From: Mycoplasma enhydrae
GTDB taxonomy: Bacteria; Bacillota_I; Bacilli_A; Mycoplasmatales; Metamycoplasmataceae
Assembly (NCBI RefSeq): GCF_017116825.1
Contig: NZ_JAFIRD010000004.1
Coordinates: 1-64,000, forward strand
DNA length: 64,000 nt
Direction: 5' to 3'
Position numbers and translations under genes: made by a program
The notes under the pieces: generated by a model
What the model saw: the letters and a program-made list of their open reading frames with translations, nothing else
Databases searched by the model: none
Told to the model about the DNA's origin: nothing
Part shown: positions 47,586 through 63,181 of the stretch, piece by piece
Layout: every line of letters starts with the position of its first letter
Numbering within the stretch: position 1 is the stretch's first letter

Positions 47586-48184
47586 TAAATTGTGAGTCTT
47601 CATTATTTTCTTGATTTTGTATTTGTGCTTCTAATTTTTGTTTTTTCTTATTTTTAATAAATATAACTAAGTTGTAAATTAAAATTGATAAGAATGTGCC
47701 TATGGCTCCTAAAACTAATCACACATCAGCAATATTAAATACTCCATGATTTGCTCAAGGAAGATTAATTATATCTCTAACTCCCTTGAAAGCAAACCGG
47801 TCATACATATTACCAAAAGATCCAGCACTAATCATAGCTAAGAATACAACAATAAAAGCTTTTCTATCTTTAATAAAAGTAACTCCAAACATTGAACCTA
47901 AAATTATTAAAAAACTTATTGTATGTAATATTGCTAAGTTGCTTTCGAATATTCCTATTGTTGTTCCTTTATGTAAAACAGAGCGTATTATCATAAAAGA
48001 ACTACCCATTCGAAAATCTTCGTCAACAATAAGATTAGCCTTATCTTTTCATCTAAATAAAAAGCCTTTTGTTAATAGGTCTACTAATGAAAAAATGAAC
48101 ATTAAACCAATAAATACTGATAAGTTAATAACAATAGTTTTTCAATTAGTTTTTCAGTATTCTTTTGAAAAATATTTGATTTTT

Positions 48185-48195
<11 letters not shown>
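47569..48195 (-). CDS. lspA: Lipoprotein signal peptidase (signal peptidase II)
   Basis: 208 residues. Four membrane helices; catalytic aspartates in GNMYDRF (D132) and FNIADVW (D157). Removes signal peptides before the lipid-modified Cys of the lipoproteins seen in this window. Start after GAGGAGG, overlapping the end of ileS by 11 bases, the usual lspA-ileS neighbour pair, here with ileS first. It ends in a charged tail. Confidence 0.93.
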
Positions 48196-50857
<2,662 letters not shown>

Positions 50858-51042
50858 AAAACTACCTCTTTATAATTTTTTTGAAAATAATATATAAATT
50901 TTACAACATTTTAATTTAAAAAAAAATGTTTGTCAAATTAGAAGCTTTTGAAGCATAAAACTATTCTCAATTTAAGCAAAAATTTATAAGAATAGTGAAT
51001 GTAAAAATTTATTTTAAATTTTAAAAAAAATGCTTATTAATG

Positions 51043-51048
51043 TAAAAT
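51043..51048 (+). promoter_or_regulatory. -10 box of leuS, probable leaderless start
   Basis: TAAAAT preceded by TG lies seven bases before the ATG at 51056; no ribosome binding site is visible. Confidence 0.45.
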
Positions 51049-51055
51049 TAATATC

Positions 51056-53461
<2,406 letters not shown>

Positions 53462-53472
53462 ATTAATTCAAG

Positions 53473-53506
53473 ATATGTGAGCCTTAATAAGTTCACATAT
53501 TTTATT
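53473..53506 (+). terminator. Terminator after leuS
   Basis: ATATGTGA pairs perfectly with TCACATAT, then TTTATTTTTA. Confidence 0.8.
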
Positions 53507-53568
53507 TTTATAAAATTTAAATAAAAAAATATGAAACCTAAGCTTCATATTTAATCGTATAGACGATA

Positions 53569-53643
53569 TGGCTGCCCTTGTTAGATTCGAACTAACGGAT
53601 GACGGTACCAAAAACCGCTGCCTTTCCACTTGGCTAAAGGGCA
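53569..53643 (-). tRNA. tRNA-Gln (TTG)
   Basis: A 75-base cloverleaf on the minus strand with U1-A72, G73 and encoded CCA; loop TTTTGGT gives anticodon TTG. Paired with the Tyr tRNA three bases upstream. Confidence 0.95.
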
Positions 53644-53646
53644 AAA

Positions 53647-53730
53647 TGGTGGAGGGGGAGGGATTCGAACCCCCGAACCGTTAGGAAGTGGGTTACAGCC
53701 ACCCGCGTTTGGCCGCTTCGCTACCCCTCC
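53647..53730 (-). tRNA. tRNA-Tyr (GTA)
   Basis: An 84-base class II tRNA with encoded CCA; loop CTGTAAC gives anticodon GTA. A TATAAT on the minus strand (53748-53753) lies just upstream and should drive both tRNAs. Confidence 0.95.
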
Positions 53731-53884
53731 GCAATATTGCATGTTAAATTATAATATAGAATTAAATTTTTTACAAAAAAATATCAATATCTTAAGAATA
53801 AGCAAAAGTTTGTAAATTTATTATCTTATTTAAAATATAATATTACTGATTTCAAAAGAAAATATTATAAATAAGGAGATATAA

Positions 53885-54097
53885 ATGTCACATAAAAGTA
53901 GACTAGTTTTAACAATATTATCATTTTTTCTAGGTTGAATTGGTATTGATAGATTTTATGGAGGAAGAATAGGTTTAGGAATACTTAAAATATTCTTTGG
54001 ACTTGGTATATGACACTTAGTAGATTTCATTTTAGCAGCTTGTGGGCAACAAAAAGACGATAATGGAAACTACATATCAAATTGAAAAACTAAATAG
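53885..54097 (+). CDS. TM2 domain membrane protein
   Basis: 70 residues. Two helices joined by GIDRFYGGRIGLGILK, the TM2 signature, then a short charged tail. Family function is unsettled. Start after AAGGAG. Confidence 0.85.
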
Positions 54098-54121
54098 AAA
54101 TCAAGTTTTTATGAATTTTGG

Positions 54122-54150
54122 AAAAAGCAAAGCGTTTTTGCTTTTTTCTT
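54122..54150 (+). terminator. Terminator after the TM2 gene
   Basis: AAAAAGCAAA pairs with TTTGCTTTTT across a five-base loop, followed by more T. Confidence 0.75.
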
Positions 54151-54196
54151 TTGTCTAAAATAAAAAAATTCAAAATTTTACTAAAAAAAATTGTTT

Positions 54197-54321
54197 TGTT
54201 ATAATTAATTAGCAATCTATGCAAAGAAACATAAGGTTACGATATGCCAAGCTTAGTTGTTCATCTCGGATATTGAGAACTTATGTGGAGTACTTCATTA
54301 ATGAAGAAGGAGAACAAACAC
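54197..54321 (+). promoter_or_regulatory. Promoter and leader of the S10-spc operon
   Basis: TG-T-TATAAT (54197-54205), an extended -10 like that of rplU, then a leader of about 110 bases with two hairpins: GTTC-CTC/GAG-GAAC near 54259-54280 and CTTCAT/ATGAAG (54293-54306), the second touching the AAGGAG site. It may mediate S10 operon control, known for L4 in other bacteria. Confidence 0.5.
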
Positions 54322-54630
54322 ATGTCAAAACTAGAAATTAAAATCAAGGCTTTTGATGCACAATTAGTAGAAGATGCTGCTAAAAAAATCGTCTTACTAG
54401 CTAAAACTGAAAAAGCAACAGTGAGTGGACCAATTCCTTTACCAACAAAAAAAGAAATTGTAACTATTTTGAGATCGGTTCACGTTAACAAAAAATCACG
54501 TGAACAATTCGAAAGTAGAACTCACAAACGTTTAATCATTTTGTCAGGCGTTTCAGAAACATTAGCCGATAAAACAAAAAGATTAGAACTGCCAGCTGGT
54601 GTTCAAATAAGTGTTAAATCTGTAGCTTAA
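54322..54630 (+). CDS. rpsJ: 30S ribosomal protein S10
   Basis: 102 residues, normal length. Start at 54322, after AAGGAG; an earlier in-frame ATG at 54283 is inside the leader hairpins. GPIPLPTKKEIVTILRS and FESRTHKRL are family segments. First gene of the S10 operon. Confidence 0.96.
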   Translation: MSKLEIKIKAFDAQLVEDAAKKIVLLAKTEKATVSGPIPLPTKKEIVTILRSVHVNKKSREQFESRTHKRLIILSGVSETLADKTKRLELPAGVQISVKSVA

Positions 54631-54713
54631 TATACAGATTATTATTTTTTAAATTTTAATATAACACGCGTAAGAACAACAACTGTAAATATTTAAATAT
54701 CGAAAGGAAAAAT

Positions 54714-55568
54714 ATGAAGGGAATCTTAGGAAGAAAAGTTGGAATGACTCAGCTATTCACATCAGAAAGTAAATTAATACCTGTGACCATAGTTGAAGTT
54801 AAACCAAATGTTGTTACTAATGTATTAACCCAAGAAAAAAATGGGTACGTTGCAACACAACTTAGTTTAGAAGATAAGAAAAAATCTCAAATTAAGAAAC
54901 CTGAAATCAACCATTTCAAAAAATCAAATACAACACCTAAGCGATTCGTTAAAGAAATCCGTAACATGACTGGATTAAGTTTAGGAGATACAATAGATGC
55001 CTCAATTTTTGATGGCGGAGATATTGTTGACGTTACGGCAATTTCAAAGGGAAAAGGATTTGCTGGTGCAATTAAAAGATGAAACCAACACATCGGACCT
55101 AAATCTCACGGTGGTGGTGGTGGTTCACAACCTATAAGACAAACTGGATCTATTGGAGATATCTCTGGTAATAGAGTTTGAAAAGGTATGACAATGCCAG
55201 GACATTTAGGAGCTGAACAAGTAACTATTCAAAATCTTGAAGTTGTTAAATCAGATTCAGAAAACAATTTATTGTTAATTAAAGGAAGTGTTCCTGGAGC
55301 TAAAGGTGCTTTATTAGTTATTAAGAATGCTAAAAAATCAATTCAAAAGAAAGCAGAAATAAAACTTGTTAACTTAAAAGAAGCACTTGCTAAAAATGAA
55401 ATTTTTGAACAAGCTAAAAAATACAATCTTGAATTAAATATGGAAATGTCATTAAAACAAATGAAAGCAGCACTAGCAGAAGCAATCGAAAACGAAGCTA
55501 AAGCAGCAGCTGAAGCTAAAGAAGCTGAACAAACACCAGAACAAGAAACAAATGAAGGAGATAAATAA
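54714..55568 (+). CDS. rplC: 50S ribosomal protein L3 with C-terminal extension
   Basis: 284 residues. [15 protein letters not shown] and GTRGTGSIG-like [20 protein letters not shown] segments identify L3. The usual protein ends near GSVPGAKG; here about 75 more residues follow, rich in Lys, Glu and Ala. It binds near the peptidyl transferase centre and starts 50S assembly. Confidence 0.95.
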
Positions 55569-55569
55569 T

Positions 55570-56664
55570 ATGACTAAAGTTGTAGATAAATACTATATCT
55601 CTGAAAAATCAGATAGTTCTGGAAAAATCTCATTTAATTTCAAGAAGGCCAAAGAAAAAATTTCAGGAAACTTTGTTAACTTTTTAGATGCAGTAAATGA
55701 ATTTATTAGTGTTAGTGAAAAATCCGAAAATGATACTCGTGTATGATTCCATAGAAATGGTACATATAGCGGAAGTGTAAATTTAGACAAAGCAAGAATT
55801 ATAGCTAATAGAGTTTCAGAAGCTAAAGTTGAAAATGAAAAAGCAATCGAATTTATTGAAAAAGAAAATTTAATAGATAAACCAGTAGCTAAAGCATCAT
55901 CAACCACAACTAACGAAACTTCAAAAACTAAAGAAACTACTACACCTAAAAAAGAAGCTAAAGCTAAAGAAACTAAAGAAACTACACCAGTTAAAAAAGA
56001 AACAAAACCAGTTTCAAAAACGACACCTGTAGTTAAAACTTCTTCAAGTGCTAAAGTTAGTGCAAAACCTAAAAAAGAATCATCAGCTAACTTACCAAAA
56101 TCTGTATTTGGATTAGAAAAAATCTATGCTCAAGCAGTTTTTGATGCTATTATGGCTGAAAGAGGTGCAAAACGTTTAGCAACTCATAAAGTTAAAAATC
56201 GTGGTGAAGTTAGTGGAACAGGTAAAAAACCATGAGCCCAAAAAGGTACTGGTAGTGCCCGTGCAGGTTCAAAAAGAAGTCCTGTATTCGTAGGTGGTGG
56301 TAGAGCTTTCGGTCCAACCATTGAAAGAAACTACGATTTAAAAATTAATAAGAAAGCTCGTAAAAATGCTTTATTCTCAGCGCTAACAATGTTAGCTAAA
56401 GAAGATTCAGTTTTAGTTAGAGACTACAAATTAGAAGAAATTTCAACTAGAGCATTATTAGTTGAATTAAACAAAAACAATTTGATTAATTTAAATAATG
56501 TTTTAATAATTTCTTCAGACGAAAAAGTGTTTAAATCAGCAAGAAATTTACCTAATGTTCATGTATCAAAAGTAACATCATTATCAATTGAAGCACTAGT
56601 TGCAGCAGATGTAATGATTATTAGTGAACAAGACATTAAATTCTTAGAAGGGATGGCAAAATAA
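55570..56664 (+). CDS. rplD: 50S ribosomal protein L4 with long N-terminal extension
   Basis: 364 residues, far longer than the usual 200-odd. The L4 core starts about residue 178 (SVFGLEKIY) and contains THKVKNRGEVSGTGKKPWAQ and the GGGRAFGP loop that lines the exit tunnel. Residues 1-105 look folded; residues 106-176 are low-complexity Thr/Lys/Glu/Pro/Ser. The reading frame is continuous with no internal start with a good site. One base separates it from rplC. Confidence 0.93.
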
Positions 56665-57140
56665 TGAATATAAATGAAGTTATTAAATATCCAGTTCTAA
56701 CTGAAAAATCAGAAATTGCAAGATCTAATCACAATGTTTATACATTTGTAGTAGATAAAAGAACAAACAAAATCGAAGTTAAAAAAGCAGTTGAATTCAT
56801 TTTTGATGTTAAAGTTGAAAAAGTTAACATTATGAATTATGATAAAAAACCCGCTAAATTAGGTAGATATCAAGGTTTTAAAAACGCAGTTAAAAAAGCA
56901 ATCGTTTACTTAGATCAAAACTCAAAAATAGTTTTATTTGCTGAAGAAGCTAAAGAAGCTCAAAAGGCAGCGGAAGAAACTAAAAAAGAAGCTAAAAAAG
57001 AAGAACCTAAAGAAATTTCAGAAGCTGAAAAGAAAGCAGCTGAAAAAATTAAAAAAGCAGCAGAAGCTAAAGCTAAGGCGGAACCAAAACCAAAACCAGC
57101 TGCTAAAACAACTAAAAAAGCAGATCTTGATAAAGAATAA
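56664..57140 (+). CDS. rplW: 50S ribosomal protein L23 with C-terminal extension
   Basis: 158 residues; the L23 core is about 1-92 (EVIKYPVLTEKSE, YTFVVDKRTNKIEVKKAVE). A Lys/Glu/Ala/Pro-rich tail of about 65 residues follows. L23 sits at the tunnel exit and docks trigger factor, SRP and the translocon. Overlaps rplD by one base. Confidence 0.95.
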   Translation: MNINEVIKYPVLTEKSEIARSNHNVYTFVVDKRTNKIEVKKAVEFIFDVKVEKVNIMNYDKKPAKLGRYQGFKNAVKKAIVYLDQNSKIVLFAEEAKEAQKAAEETKKEAKKEEPKEISEAEKKAAEKIKKAAEAKAKAEPKPKPAAKTTKKADLDKE

Positions 57141-57223
57141 TTGAAATATAAGATTATGCTAAAAATAAAATAATTAAGAATCTTAAAAGATAAAAATATT
57201 TTTAAGAAACGGAGAAAACAAAA

Positions 57224-58072
57224 ATGGCTATTAAAAAATTTAAAGCATATACTAATGGTCGCCGTAATATGTCTTCTCTTGATTACCAAGCAAATCTAAC
57301 TGGGCATAAACCAGAAAAATCATTGCTTGTTGCCCTTGCTTCACATGCAGGTAGAAATAATCAAGGTAAAATAACAACCCGTCACCACGGTGGTAGATTA
57401 AAAAGATTCTATCGTATCATCGATTTCAAAAGATATACTAAAGATGGAATCGAAGGTACTATCAAAACTATTGAATATGATCCAAATAGATCAGCAAACA
57501 TTTCATTAGTTGTATACCGTGATGGAGAAAAAAGATATATCATCAGTCCAAAAGGTATTAAAGTCGGACAAAAAGTTGTATCAGGTGAAAAAGTTGATAT
57601 TCAAATTGGTAATAACTTACCACTTATGAATATCCCTGAAGGTACATTTGTTCACAATATTGAACTACAGCCTAAACAAGGTGGAATAATCGCCCGTTCA
57701 GCTGGTAGTTCAGCTCAAATTTTAGGTAAAGATGAATCAGGAAAATACATCATCTTAAGACTAAAATCAGGCGAAGTAAGAAAAGTTCTAGGAGTTTGTC
57801 GTGCCACAATTGGTGAAGTAGGAAACGAAGAACACTCACTAGTAAACATTGGTAAAGCTGGTAGAAATAGACTAAGAGGTATTAGACCTACAGTTAGAGG
57901 TTCAGCAATGAACCCTAATGATCACCCACATGGAGGTGGTGAAGGTCATCAACCTATTGGAAGAAAATCACCAATGACACCATGAGGTAAAAAAGCTCTT
58001 GGAGTTAAAACTAGAGCAACTAAAAAAGCATCTAACCAATTTATTATTAGAAGAAGAAAGGAAGCTAAATAA
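57224..58072 (+). CDS. rplB: 50S ribosomal protein L2
   Basis: 282 residues. [18 protein letters not shown] and the [13 protein letters not shown] loop near the catalytic centre, with a Trp TGA after MTP. Needed for subunit joining. Overlaps rpsS by one base. Confidence 0.97.
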
Positions 58073-58353
58073 TGTCTCGTTCATTAAAAAAAGCACCGTT
58101 TGTTGATGATCATTTAATGAAAAAAGTTGTTGCAATTATTGAAAACAAATCTCCAAAACGTCCAATTAAGACATGATCAAGACGTTCAACAATATATCCG
58201 GATTTCATTGGATTAACATTCCAAGTACATAATGGACATGCATTTATTGATGTGTTTGTTACAAATGATATGGTTGGACATAAATTAGGTGAATTTGCAC
58301 CTACAAGAACATTCAATGGACATGGCGCTGATAAAGCTAAAGGAAAGAAATAA
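58072..58353 (+). CDS. rpsS: 30S ribosomal protein S19
   Basis: 93 residues, full length: [32 protein letters not shown] and [13 protein letters not shown]. Head protein of the small subunit, start overlapping the rplB stop. Confidence 0.97.
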
Positions 58354-58354
58354 T

Positions 58355-58726
58355 ATGAAACAAGTAGTTAAAGCATCAGTTAATATGCAAAGAATCAGCC
58401 CAAGAAAAGCTAGATTAGTTGCAGATTTAATTCGTTATCAATCAGCTACCAGAGCATTAGTAATTTTGCAAACAACAAACAAAAAAGCATCAGCAATTAT
58501 CCTTAAACTTCTAAACTCAGCAATCGCTAACGCAACTAATAATAATGGTATGGATGCCACAAAATTATTTATAACCAAAATTTTGGTTAATGATGGTCCT
58601 ACATTAAAAAGATATCAACCTCACTCACGTGGAAGAGCTTTTCCAATTTTAAAAAGAACAAGCCATTTCTATATTGAATTAGCAGAAATGGATTTTGAAG
58701 AAATGAATAATAAGGAGGCAAAATAA
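58355..58726 (+). CDS. rplV: 50S ribosomal protein L22
   Basis: 123 residues; start at 58355 after AAAGGAAAG, not the longer frame from 58289 that lies inside rpsS. RISPRKARLVADLIR and the tunnel hairpin tip GPTLKRYQPHSRGRA are present. Overlaps rpsC by one base. Confidence 0.96.
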   Translation: MKQVVKASVNMQRISPRKARLVADLIRYQSATRALVILQTTNKKASAIILKLLNSAIANATNNNGMDATKLFITKILVNDGPTLKRYQPHSRGRAFPILKRTSHFYIELAEMDFEEMNNKEAK

Positions 58727-59466
58727 TGGGTCAAAAAGTAAATCCTAATGGCTTTCGTTATGGTATAACAAAGCCACATAATACAACTTGATATTCAGAT
58801 AAAAAAGATTTTGCCAACTTATTATTAGAAGATCAAAAAATATATGATTTCTTTGATAAAAAAGTTCGTGAATACCAAATTGGTAACGTTCAAATTAAAA
58901 GAAATCAAAATAAAAATGTTATTGTTTATGTTTATACAGCAAAACCAGCTTCTTTATTAGGAACTAATGGTGAAAACATTAAAGCATTAACATTATCATT
59001 AAAAAAAGAATTAAAAAACAAAAACCTAAACATTAATCTTGAAGTTATGGAACTAAAAAGCCCTGATTTAAATGCAAGATTATTAGCTGAAGGAATAGCA
59101 ATCAAACTAGAAAATCGTGGTAGCTTTAGAATGGCTCAAAAAATGGCAATTAAAAGTGCTATGAAAGCTGGAGCTAAAGGTATCAAAACCTCAGTTGCTG
59201 GTCGTCTAAATGGTGTTGACATGGCTAGAACTGAAGGATACACCGAAGGTGAAATGAAACTACATACTTTAAGACAAAATGTTGATTATGCAGTTGCAAG
59301 AGCAAAAACTACATATGGAATTTTAGGAATTAAAGTATGAGTATCACTAGGTGAAATTCTAGATGCTAACAAAAAGAATAATGAATTTTTAGAAACTAAA
59401 CCAGAAAGAAAACCAAGAGCACCAAGAAAAGGCGGTGAAAAAAATGCTTCAACCAAAGAGAACTAA
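58726..59466 (+). CDS. rpsC: 30S ribosomal protein S3
   Basis: 246 residues: [13 protein letters not shown], a KH domain with [12 protein letters not shown], and the C-terminal [12 protein letters not shown] and [12 protein letters not shown] segments. Forms the mRNA entry tunnel. Its basic tail overlaps rplP by 23 bases. Confidence 0.96.
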
Positions 59467-59881
59467 GCATAGAAAAATGTTTCGTATCCGTCATGACAAG
59501 GTAAAAGCAAGTCGAAACAACACAGTTTCATTTGGAGAATTTGGTCTAAAATCAACTTCTTCAGCATGAATTAGTGCTAGACAAATCGAAGCTGCCCGTA
59601 TTGCAATTACTCGTCGTATGGGTCGTGAAGGAAAAGTTATTATTAAAATATTCCCACATATGTCAAAAACTTCAAAGCCTATTGGAGTTCGTATGGGTTC
59701 TGGTAAAGGTAGCCCAGATCAATGATTTGCAGTTGTTAAAGAAGGAACTGTAATGTTTGAAGTAATGGGTAACCAAGTAGATGTTATGAAAGATGCCTTA
59801 AGATTAGGCGGACACAAATTACCAGTTACTTGAAAAATTGTTGCAAAAGAAACTGAAGTTAACCTTCAAGGAGATAAATAG
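59444..59881 (+). CDS. rplP: 50S ribosomal protein L16
   Basis: 145 residues. [14 protein letters not shown] start within the rpsC tail; [26 protein letters not shown] follow. Lines the A-site tRNA path and is needed for late 50S assembly. Confidence 0.96.
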
Positions 59882-59883
59882 TT

Positions 59884-60084
59884 ATGACTTATGCTGAATT
59901 ATCAAAAAAATCAATCGAAGAATTAAACAAAATCTTAGATGATTTAAAAGCAGAATTATTTTCATTACGTTTTAAAAATGCAACACGTCAACTAGACCAA
60001 ACACATAAAATTGATTTAATTAAAAAAGATATTGCAAGAACACTAACAGCTTTAAACTTTAAAAAACAAGAAGGAGATAAATAA
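59884..60084 (+). CDS. rpmC: 50S ribosomal protein L29
   Basis: 66 residues, two-helix hairpin: [18 protein letters not shown] and [17 protein letters not shown]. Next to L23 at the tunnel exit. Overlaps rpsQ by one base. Confidence 0.95.
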   Translation: MTYAELSKKSIEELNKILDDLKAELFSLRFKNATRQLDQTHKIDLIKKDIARTLTALNFKKQEGDK

Positions 60085-60365
60085 TGGAACAAGTAAGAGA
60101 AAACCGTCGTAAAAAACTTGTTGGAACTGTAATTAGTACAAAAAACGAAAAAACCATTACTGTTATAGTTGAAACATACGAAAAACACCCATTATACTCA
60201 AAACGTTTCAAGAAATCAAAGAAATTTGCTGTTCATGATGAAAAAAATGAAGCAAAAATTGGTGATGTAGTTGAAATTCAAGAAACAAGACCACTTTCAA
60301 AAACAAAACACTTTAGATTGGTAGAGATTAAATCTCACGCAATTGGAGGAAACGAAAATGCTTAG
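60084..60365 (+). CDS. rpsQ: 30S ribosomal protein S17
   Basis: 93 residues: [34 protein letters not shown] and the [16 protein letters not shown] end. A primary 16S rRNA binder. Overlaps the rplN start by eight bases. Confidence 0.96.
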   Translation: MEQVRENRRKKLVGTVISTKNEKTITVIVETYEKHPLYSKRFKKSKKFAVHDEKNEAKIGDVVEIQETRPLSKTKHFRLVEIKSHAIGGNENA

Positions 60366-60726
60366 AGAATTTTCTAGATGTAATGTAGCTGACAACTCAG
60401 GAGCTAAAAAAGTTATGATTATTAAAAACTTAGGTGGCTCAATTGTTAGAAGCACCAATATTGGTGATGTAGTTGTTGTTACAGTTAAAAAAGCAATGCC
60501 AAACTCAGTAGTTAAAGAAGGTCAAGTTTTAAAAGCTGTTATTGTTAGATCAAAAAGAGGATTGTCACGTGAAAATGGTTCATACATTAGATTTGATGAC
60601 AATGCTGTTGTTTTAATTAAAGAAGATGGTTCTATGAGAGGAACCCGGGTATTTGGTCCTGTGGCAAGAGAATTACGTGACAAGGGTTATTTAAAAATAA
60701 TTTCACTAGCACCGGAGGTTTTATAA
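60358..60726 (+). CDS. rplN: 50S ribosomal protein L14
   Basis: 122 residues, the standard length, with the start at 60358 after GGAGG (the in-frame ATG at 60343 precedes that site). [14 protein letters not shown] and [14 protein letters not shown] identify it. Forms intersubunit bridges. Confidence 0.96.
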   Translation: MLREFSRCNVADNSGAKKVMIIKNLGGSIVRSTNIGDVVVVTVKKAMPNSVVKEGQVLKAVIVRSKRGLSRENGSYIRFDDNAVVLIKEDGSMRGTRVFGPVARELRDKGYLKIISLAPEVL

Positions 60727-60728
60727 TT

Positions 60729-61064
60729 ATGGCTCAAGCTAAAATTAGAAAAAACGACCTTGTTTTAGTCATCTCTGGTAAATCAAAAGGTAAATTTGCT
60801 TCTGTATTAGCAACAAATACTAAAAATAATACTGTTATTCTAAAAGATATAAATATGAAAACCAAACACCATAAACCTTCACAAGAAAACACCGAAGGTA
60901 AAATTGAAAAAAAAGAATATCCAATCCATGTTTCAAATGTGGCTTATCTAGCTAAAAAAGGTGCTGAAGGCCAAAGATCAATTGGTACAAAAATTGGATG
61001 AAAAGTTGATACAAAAACCGGCAAAAAACAACGTGTTATGAAAAAAGTTAATAAGGTTATCTAG
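60729..61064 (+). CDS. rplX: 50S ribosomal protein L24
   Basis: 111 residues: [19 protein letters not shown] is the KOW motif, then IHVSNVAYL; a Trp TGA near the end. Early assembly protein by the tunnel exit. Confidence 0.96.
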
Positions 61065-61078
61065 AAAGGAGTTTTATT

Positions 61079-61633
61079 ATGGCTAAATTAGAATTAGAAA
61101 AAAAATATTTAGAAAAAATTCGTCCAGAATTAGTTAAAGAATTCGGATATTCATCAATAATGCAAGCTCCTAGATTACAAAAAATAGTTGTTAACATGAC
61201 AGCTGGCAATGAAGTATCAAATTCAAAAGCTATAGAAGAAGTTATGGTTGAACTAGCTCAAATTACTGGTCAAAAACCATATCAAACAGTAGCAAAAAAA
61301 TCATTGGCATCTTGAAAATTACGTGAAGGTATGCCAATGGGTGGAAAAGTAACATTAAGACGTCAAAGAATGTGATCATTTTTAACAAAATTAATTAATG
61401 TTGCTTTACCTCGTGTTCGTGACTTTAATGGTACAAGCACAAAAAGTTTTGATGGCCAAGGAAACTATGCTATCGGAATTAAGGAAGAAATTATTTTCCC
61501 AGAAATTTCATTTGATAAAATCCGTAAATTAAAAGGTATGGATATTATATTAGTAACCACTGCAAAGACAAATCAAGAAGCTTTTTCTTTATTAAAACAA
61601 CTTGGAATTCCATTTGCAAAAGGCAATAATTAA
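61079..61633 (+). CDS. rplE: 50S ribosomal protein L5
   Basis: 184 residues with two Trp TGA codons. [34 protein letters not shown] and the C-terminal [10 protein letters not shown] segment. Carries 5S rRNA and contacts P-site tRNA. Start after GAAAGGAG. Confidence 0.96.
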
Positions 61634-61644
61634 GGAGATTATAC

Positions 61645-61830
61645 ATGGCAAGAAAATCATTAATGGTTAAAGCTGAACGTGAACCAAAATTTTCTTCAAG
61701 AAAATACACACGTTGCCAAATTTGTGGCAGAGTTCATGCTGTTTTACGTAAATATAAAATTTGTAGAATTTGTTTTAGAGAATTAGCACATGAAGGTAAA
61801 ATCCCTGGTGTAAAGAAAGCGAGCTGATAA
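61645..61830 (+). CDS. rpsN: 30S ribosomal protein S14, zinc type
   Basis: 61 residues ending in Trp (TGA) then TAA. Two Cys pairs (CQIC, CRIC) bind zinc, the short S14Z form. Head assembly protein of the small subunit. Confidence 0.96.
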
Positions 61831-61832
61831 TT

Positions 61833-62246
61833 ATGGCTATTATTACAGATCCAATAGCAGATATGTTTATTAGAATTAAAAATTCAATTTCAAGAAAATA
61901 TCATGAAGTTGTTTTACCACATTCTTCAAAGAAAGAAAAAATCCTTGAGATTTTTCAAAGAGAAGGATATATTGCTTCATATGAAGTAATTAGTCCTAAA
62001 GAAAAAGGCTTTAAGCAATTAAAAGTTACTTTGAAATACAAAGGAATGAACCAAAACCAATCTGCAATCACCGATATTAAAAGAGTATCAAAACCAGGTC
62101 TAAAAGTATATTCATCATCAGAAAAATTACCACGTGTACTAAGTGGTTATGGTACAGCAATTATTTCTACTTCAAAAGGCTTATTAACAGATAAAGAAGC
62201 ACGAAAAGCCAACTTAGGTGGCGAAGTTGTTGCTTTCATTTGATAA
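61833..62246 (+). CDS. rpsH: 30S ribosomal protein S8
   Basis: 137 residues, again ending Trp (TGA) then TAA. DPIADMFIRIKNS start and SKGLLTDKEARKANLGGEVV end. Central 16S binder and, in E. coli, the spc operon repressor. Confidence 0.96.
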
Positions 62247-62267
62247 TAAGATTTTAAGGAATTAAAT

Positions 62268-62807
62268 ATGTCAAGAATTGGAAAAAGAATTTTAGCAATT
62301 CCAACAGGAGTAGAAGTTAATTTAAACAATAATCACATTATTATAAAAGGTAATTTAGGACAATTAGAATATACATTTTCACCCTTAATTTCAGTTGTTG
62401 TAGAAAACAATGAAATTAAAACATTAAGAGCTAATGAAGAAAAAACTACAAAACAATTACATGGAACAACAAATGCCAATATTAATAACATGTTAATCGG
62501 AGTTTCAAAAGGTTACAAAAAAGAAATCGAAATCAAAGGTGTTGGTTATAAAGCCACCCTTAAAGGAAATGCAATTGAAGTTATTGCGGGTTATTCACAT
62601 ACTGTGACAAAAGAAATACCTTCAAATTTAAAAGTTGAAGTACCGAAACCTACAAATATTATTATTTCAGGTATTGATAAACAAGCAGTTGGAGAATTTG
62701 CTGCAAACATTAGAGATATTAGACGTCCTAGCCCATATTCAGGTAAAGGTATTATGTACAAAGATGAAGTTATTAGACGTAAAGAAGGAAAAACTGCTGC
62801 TAAATAG
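62268..62807 (+). CDS. rplF: 50S ribosomal protein L6
   Basis: 179 residues, two tandem similar domains: MSRIGKRILAIPTGVEV and GVGYKATLKG, ending PYSGKGIMYKDEVIRRKEGK. Located near the factor-binding site. Confidence 0.96.
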   Translation: MSRIGKRILAIPTGVEVNLNNNHIIIKGNLGQLEYTFSPLISVVVENNEIKTLRANEEKTTKQLHGTTNANINNMLIGVSKGYKKEIEIKGVGYKATLKGNAIEVIAGYSHTVTKEIPSNLKVEVPKPTNIIISGIDKQAVGEFAANIRDIRRPSPYSGKGIMYKDEVIRRKEGKTAAK

Positions 62808-62827
62808 TAGTTTGATTAGGAGAAATT

Positions 62828-63181
62828 ATGTTATCTAGAAACAAAAAACGTAAAGCTAAACATTTGAAGATTACAAATAAATTAGCAAAGGGAACAGCAT
62901 CTAGACCTCGTGTAGTTGTATTTAAATCATTACACAATTTCTATGCACAAGCAATCAACGATGCCAACCATACTACATTAGCTTCATTTTCAACTAGACA
63001 ATTATCTGACAAAGACAAAGGAAACAATATCTCAACTGTAAAATTAGTTGCTAAAGAATTTGCATCTAATCTAAAAAAAGCAAAAATTTCGGAAATTGTT
63101 TTTGACCGTTCAGGTTACATTTACCATGGTAAATTAGCAGCTTTTGCTGATACATTAAGACAAGAAGGGATTAAATTCTAA
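62828..63181 (+). CDS. rplR: 50S ribosomal protein L18
   Basis: 117 residues: [20 protein letters not shown] and [20 protein letters not shown]. Binds 5S rRNA with L5. Stop overlaps rpsE start by one base. Confidence 0.96.
   Translation: MLSRNKKRKAKHLKITNKLAKGTASRPRVVVFKSLHNFYAQAINDANHTTLASFSTRQLSDKDKGNNISTVKLVAKEFASNLKKAKISEIVFDRSGYIYHGKLAAFADTLRQEGIKF

Noticed and set aside
50955..50990. ACTATTCT...TTTAAGCAA upstream of leuS as a stray CRISPR repeat or second tracrRNA
   Set aside because: The match is short and gapped and the sequence is AT-rich; no other repeat features are present.
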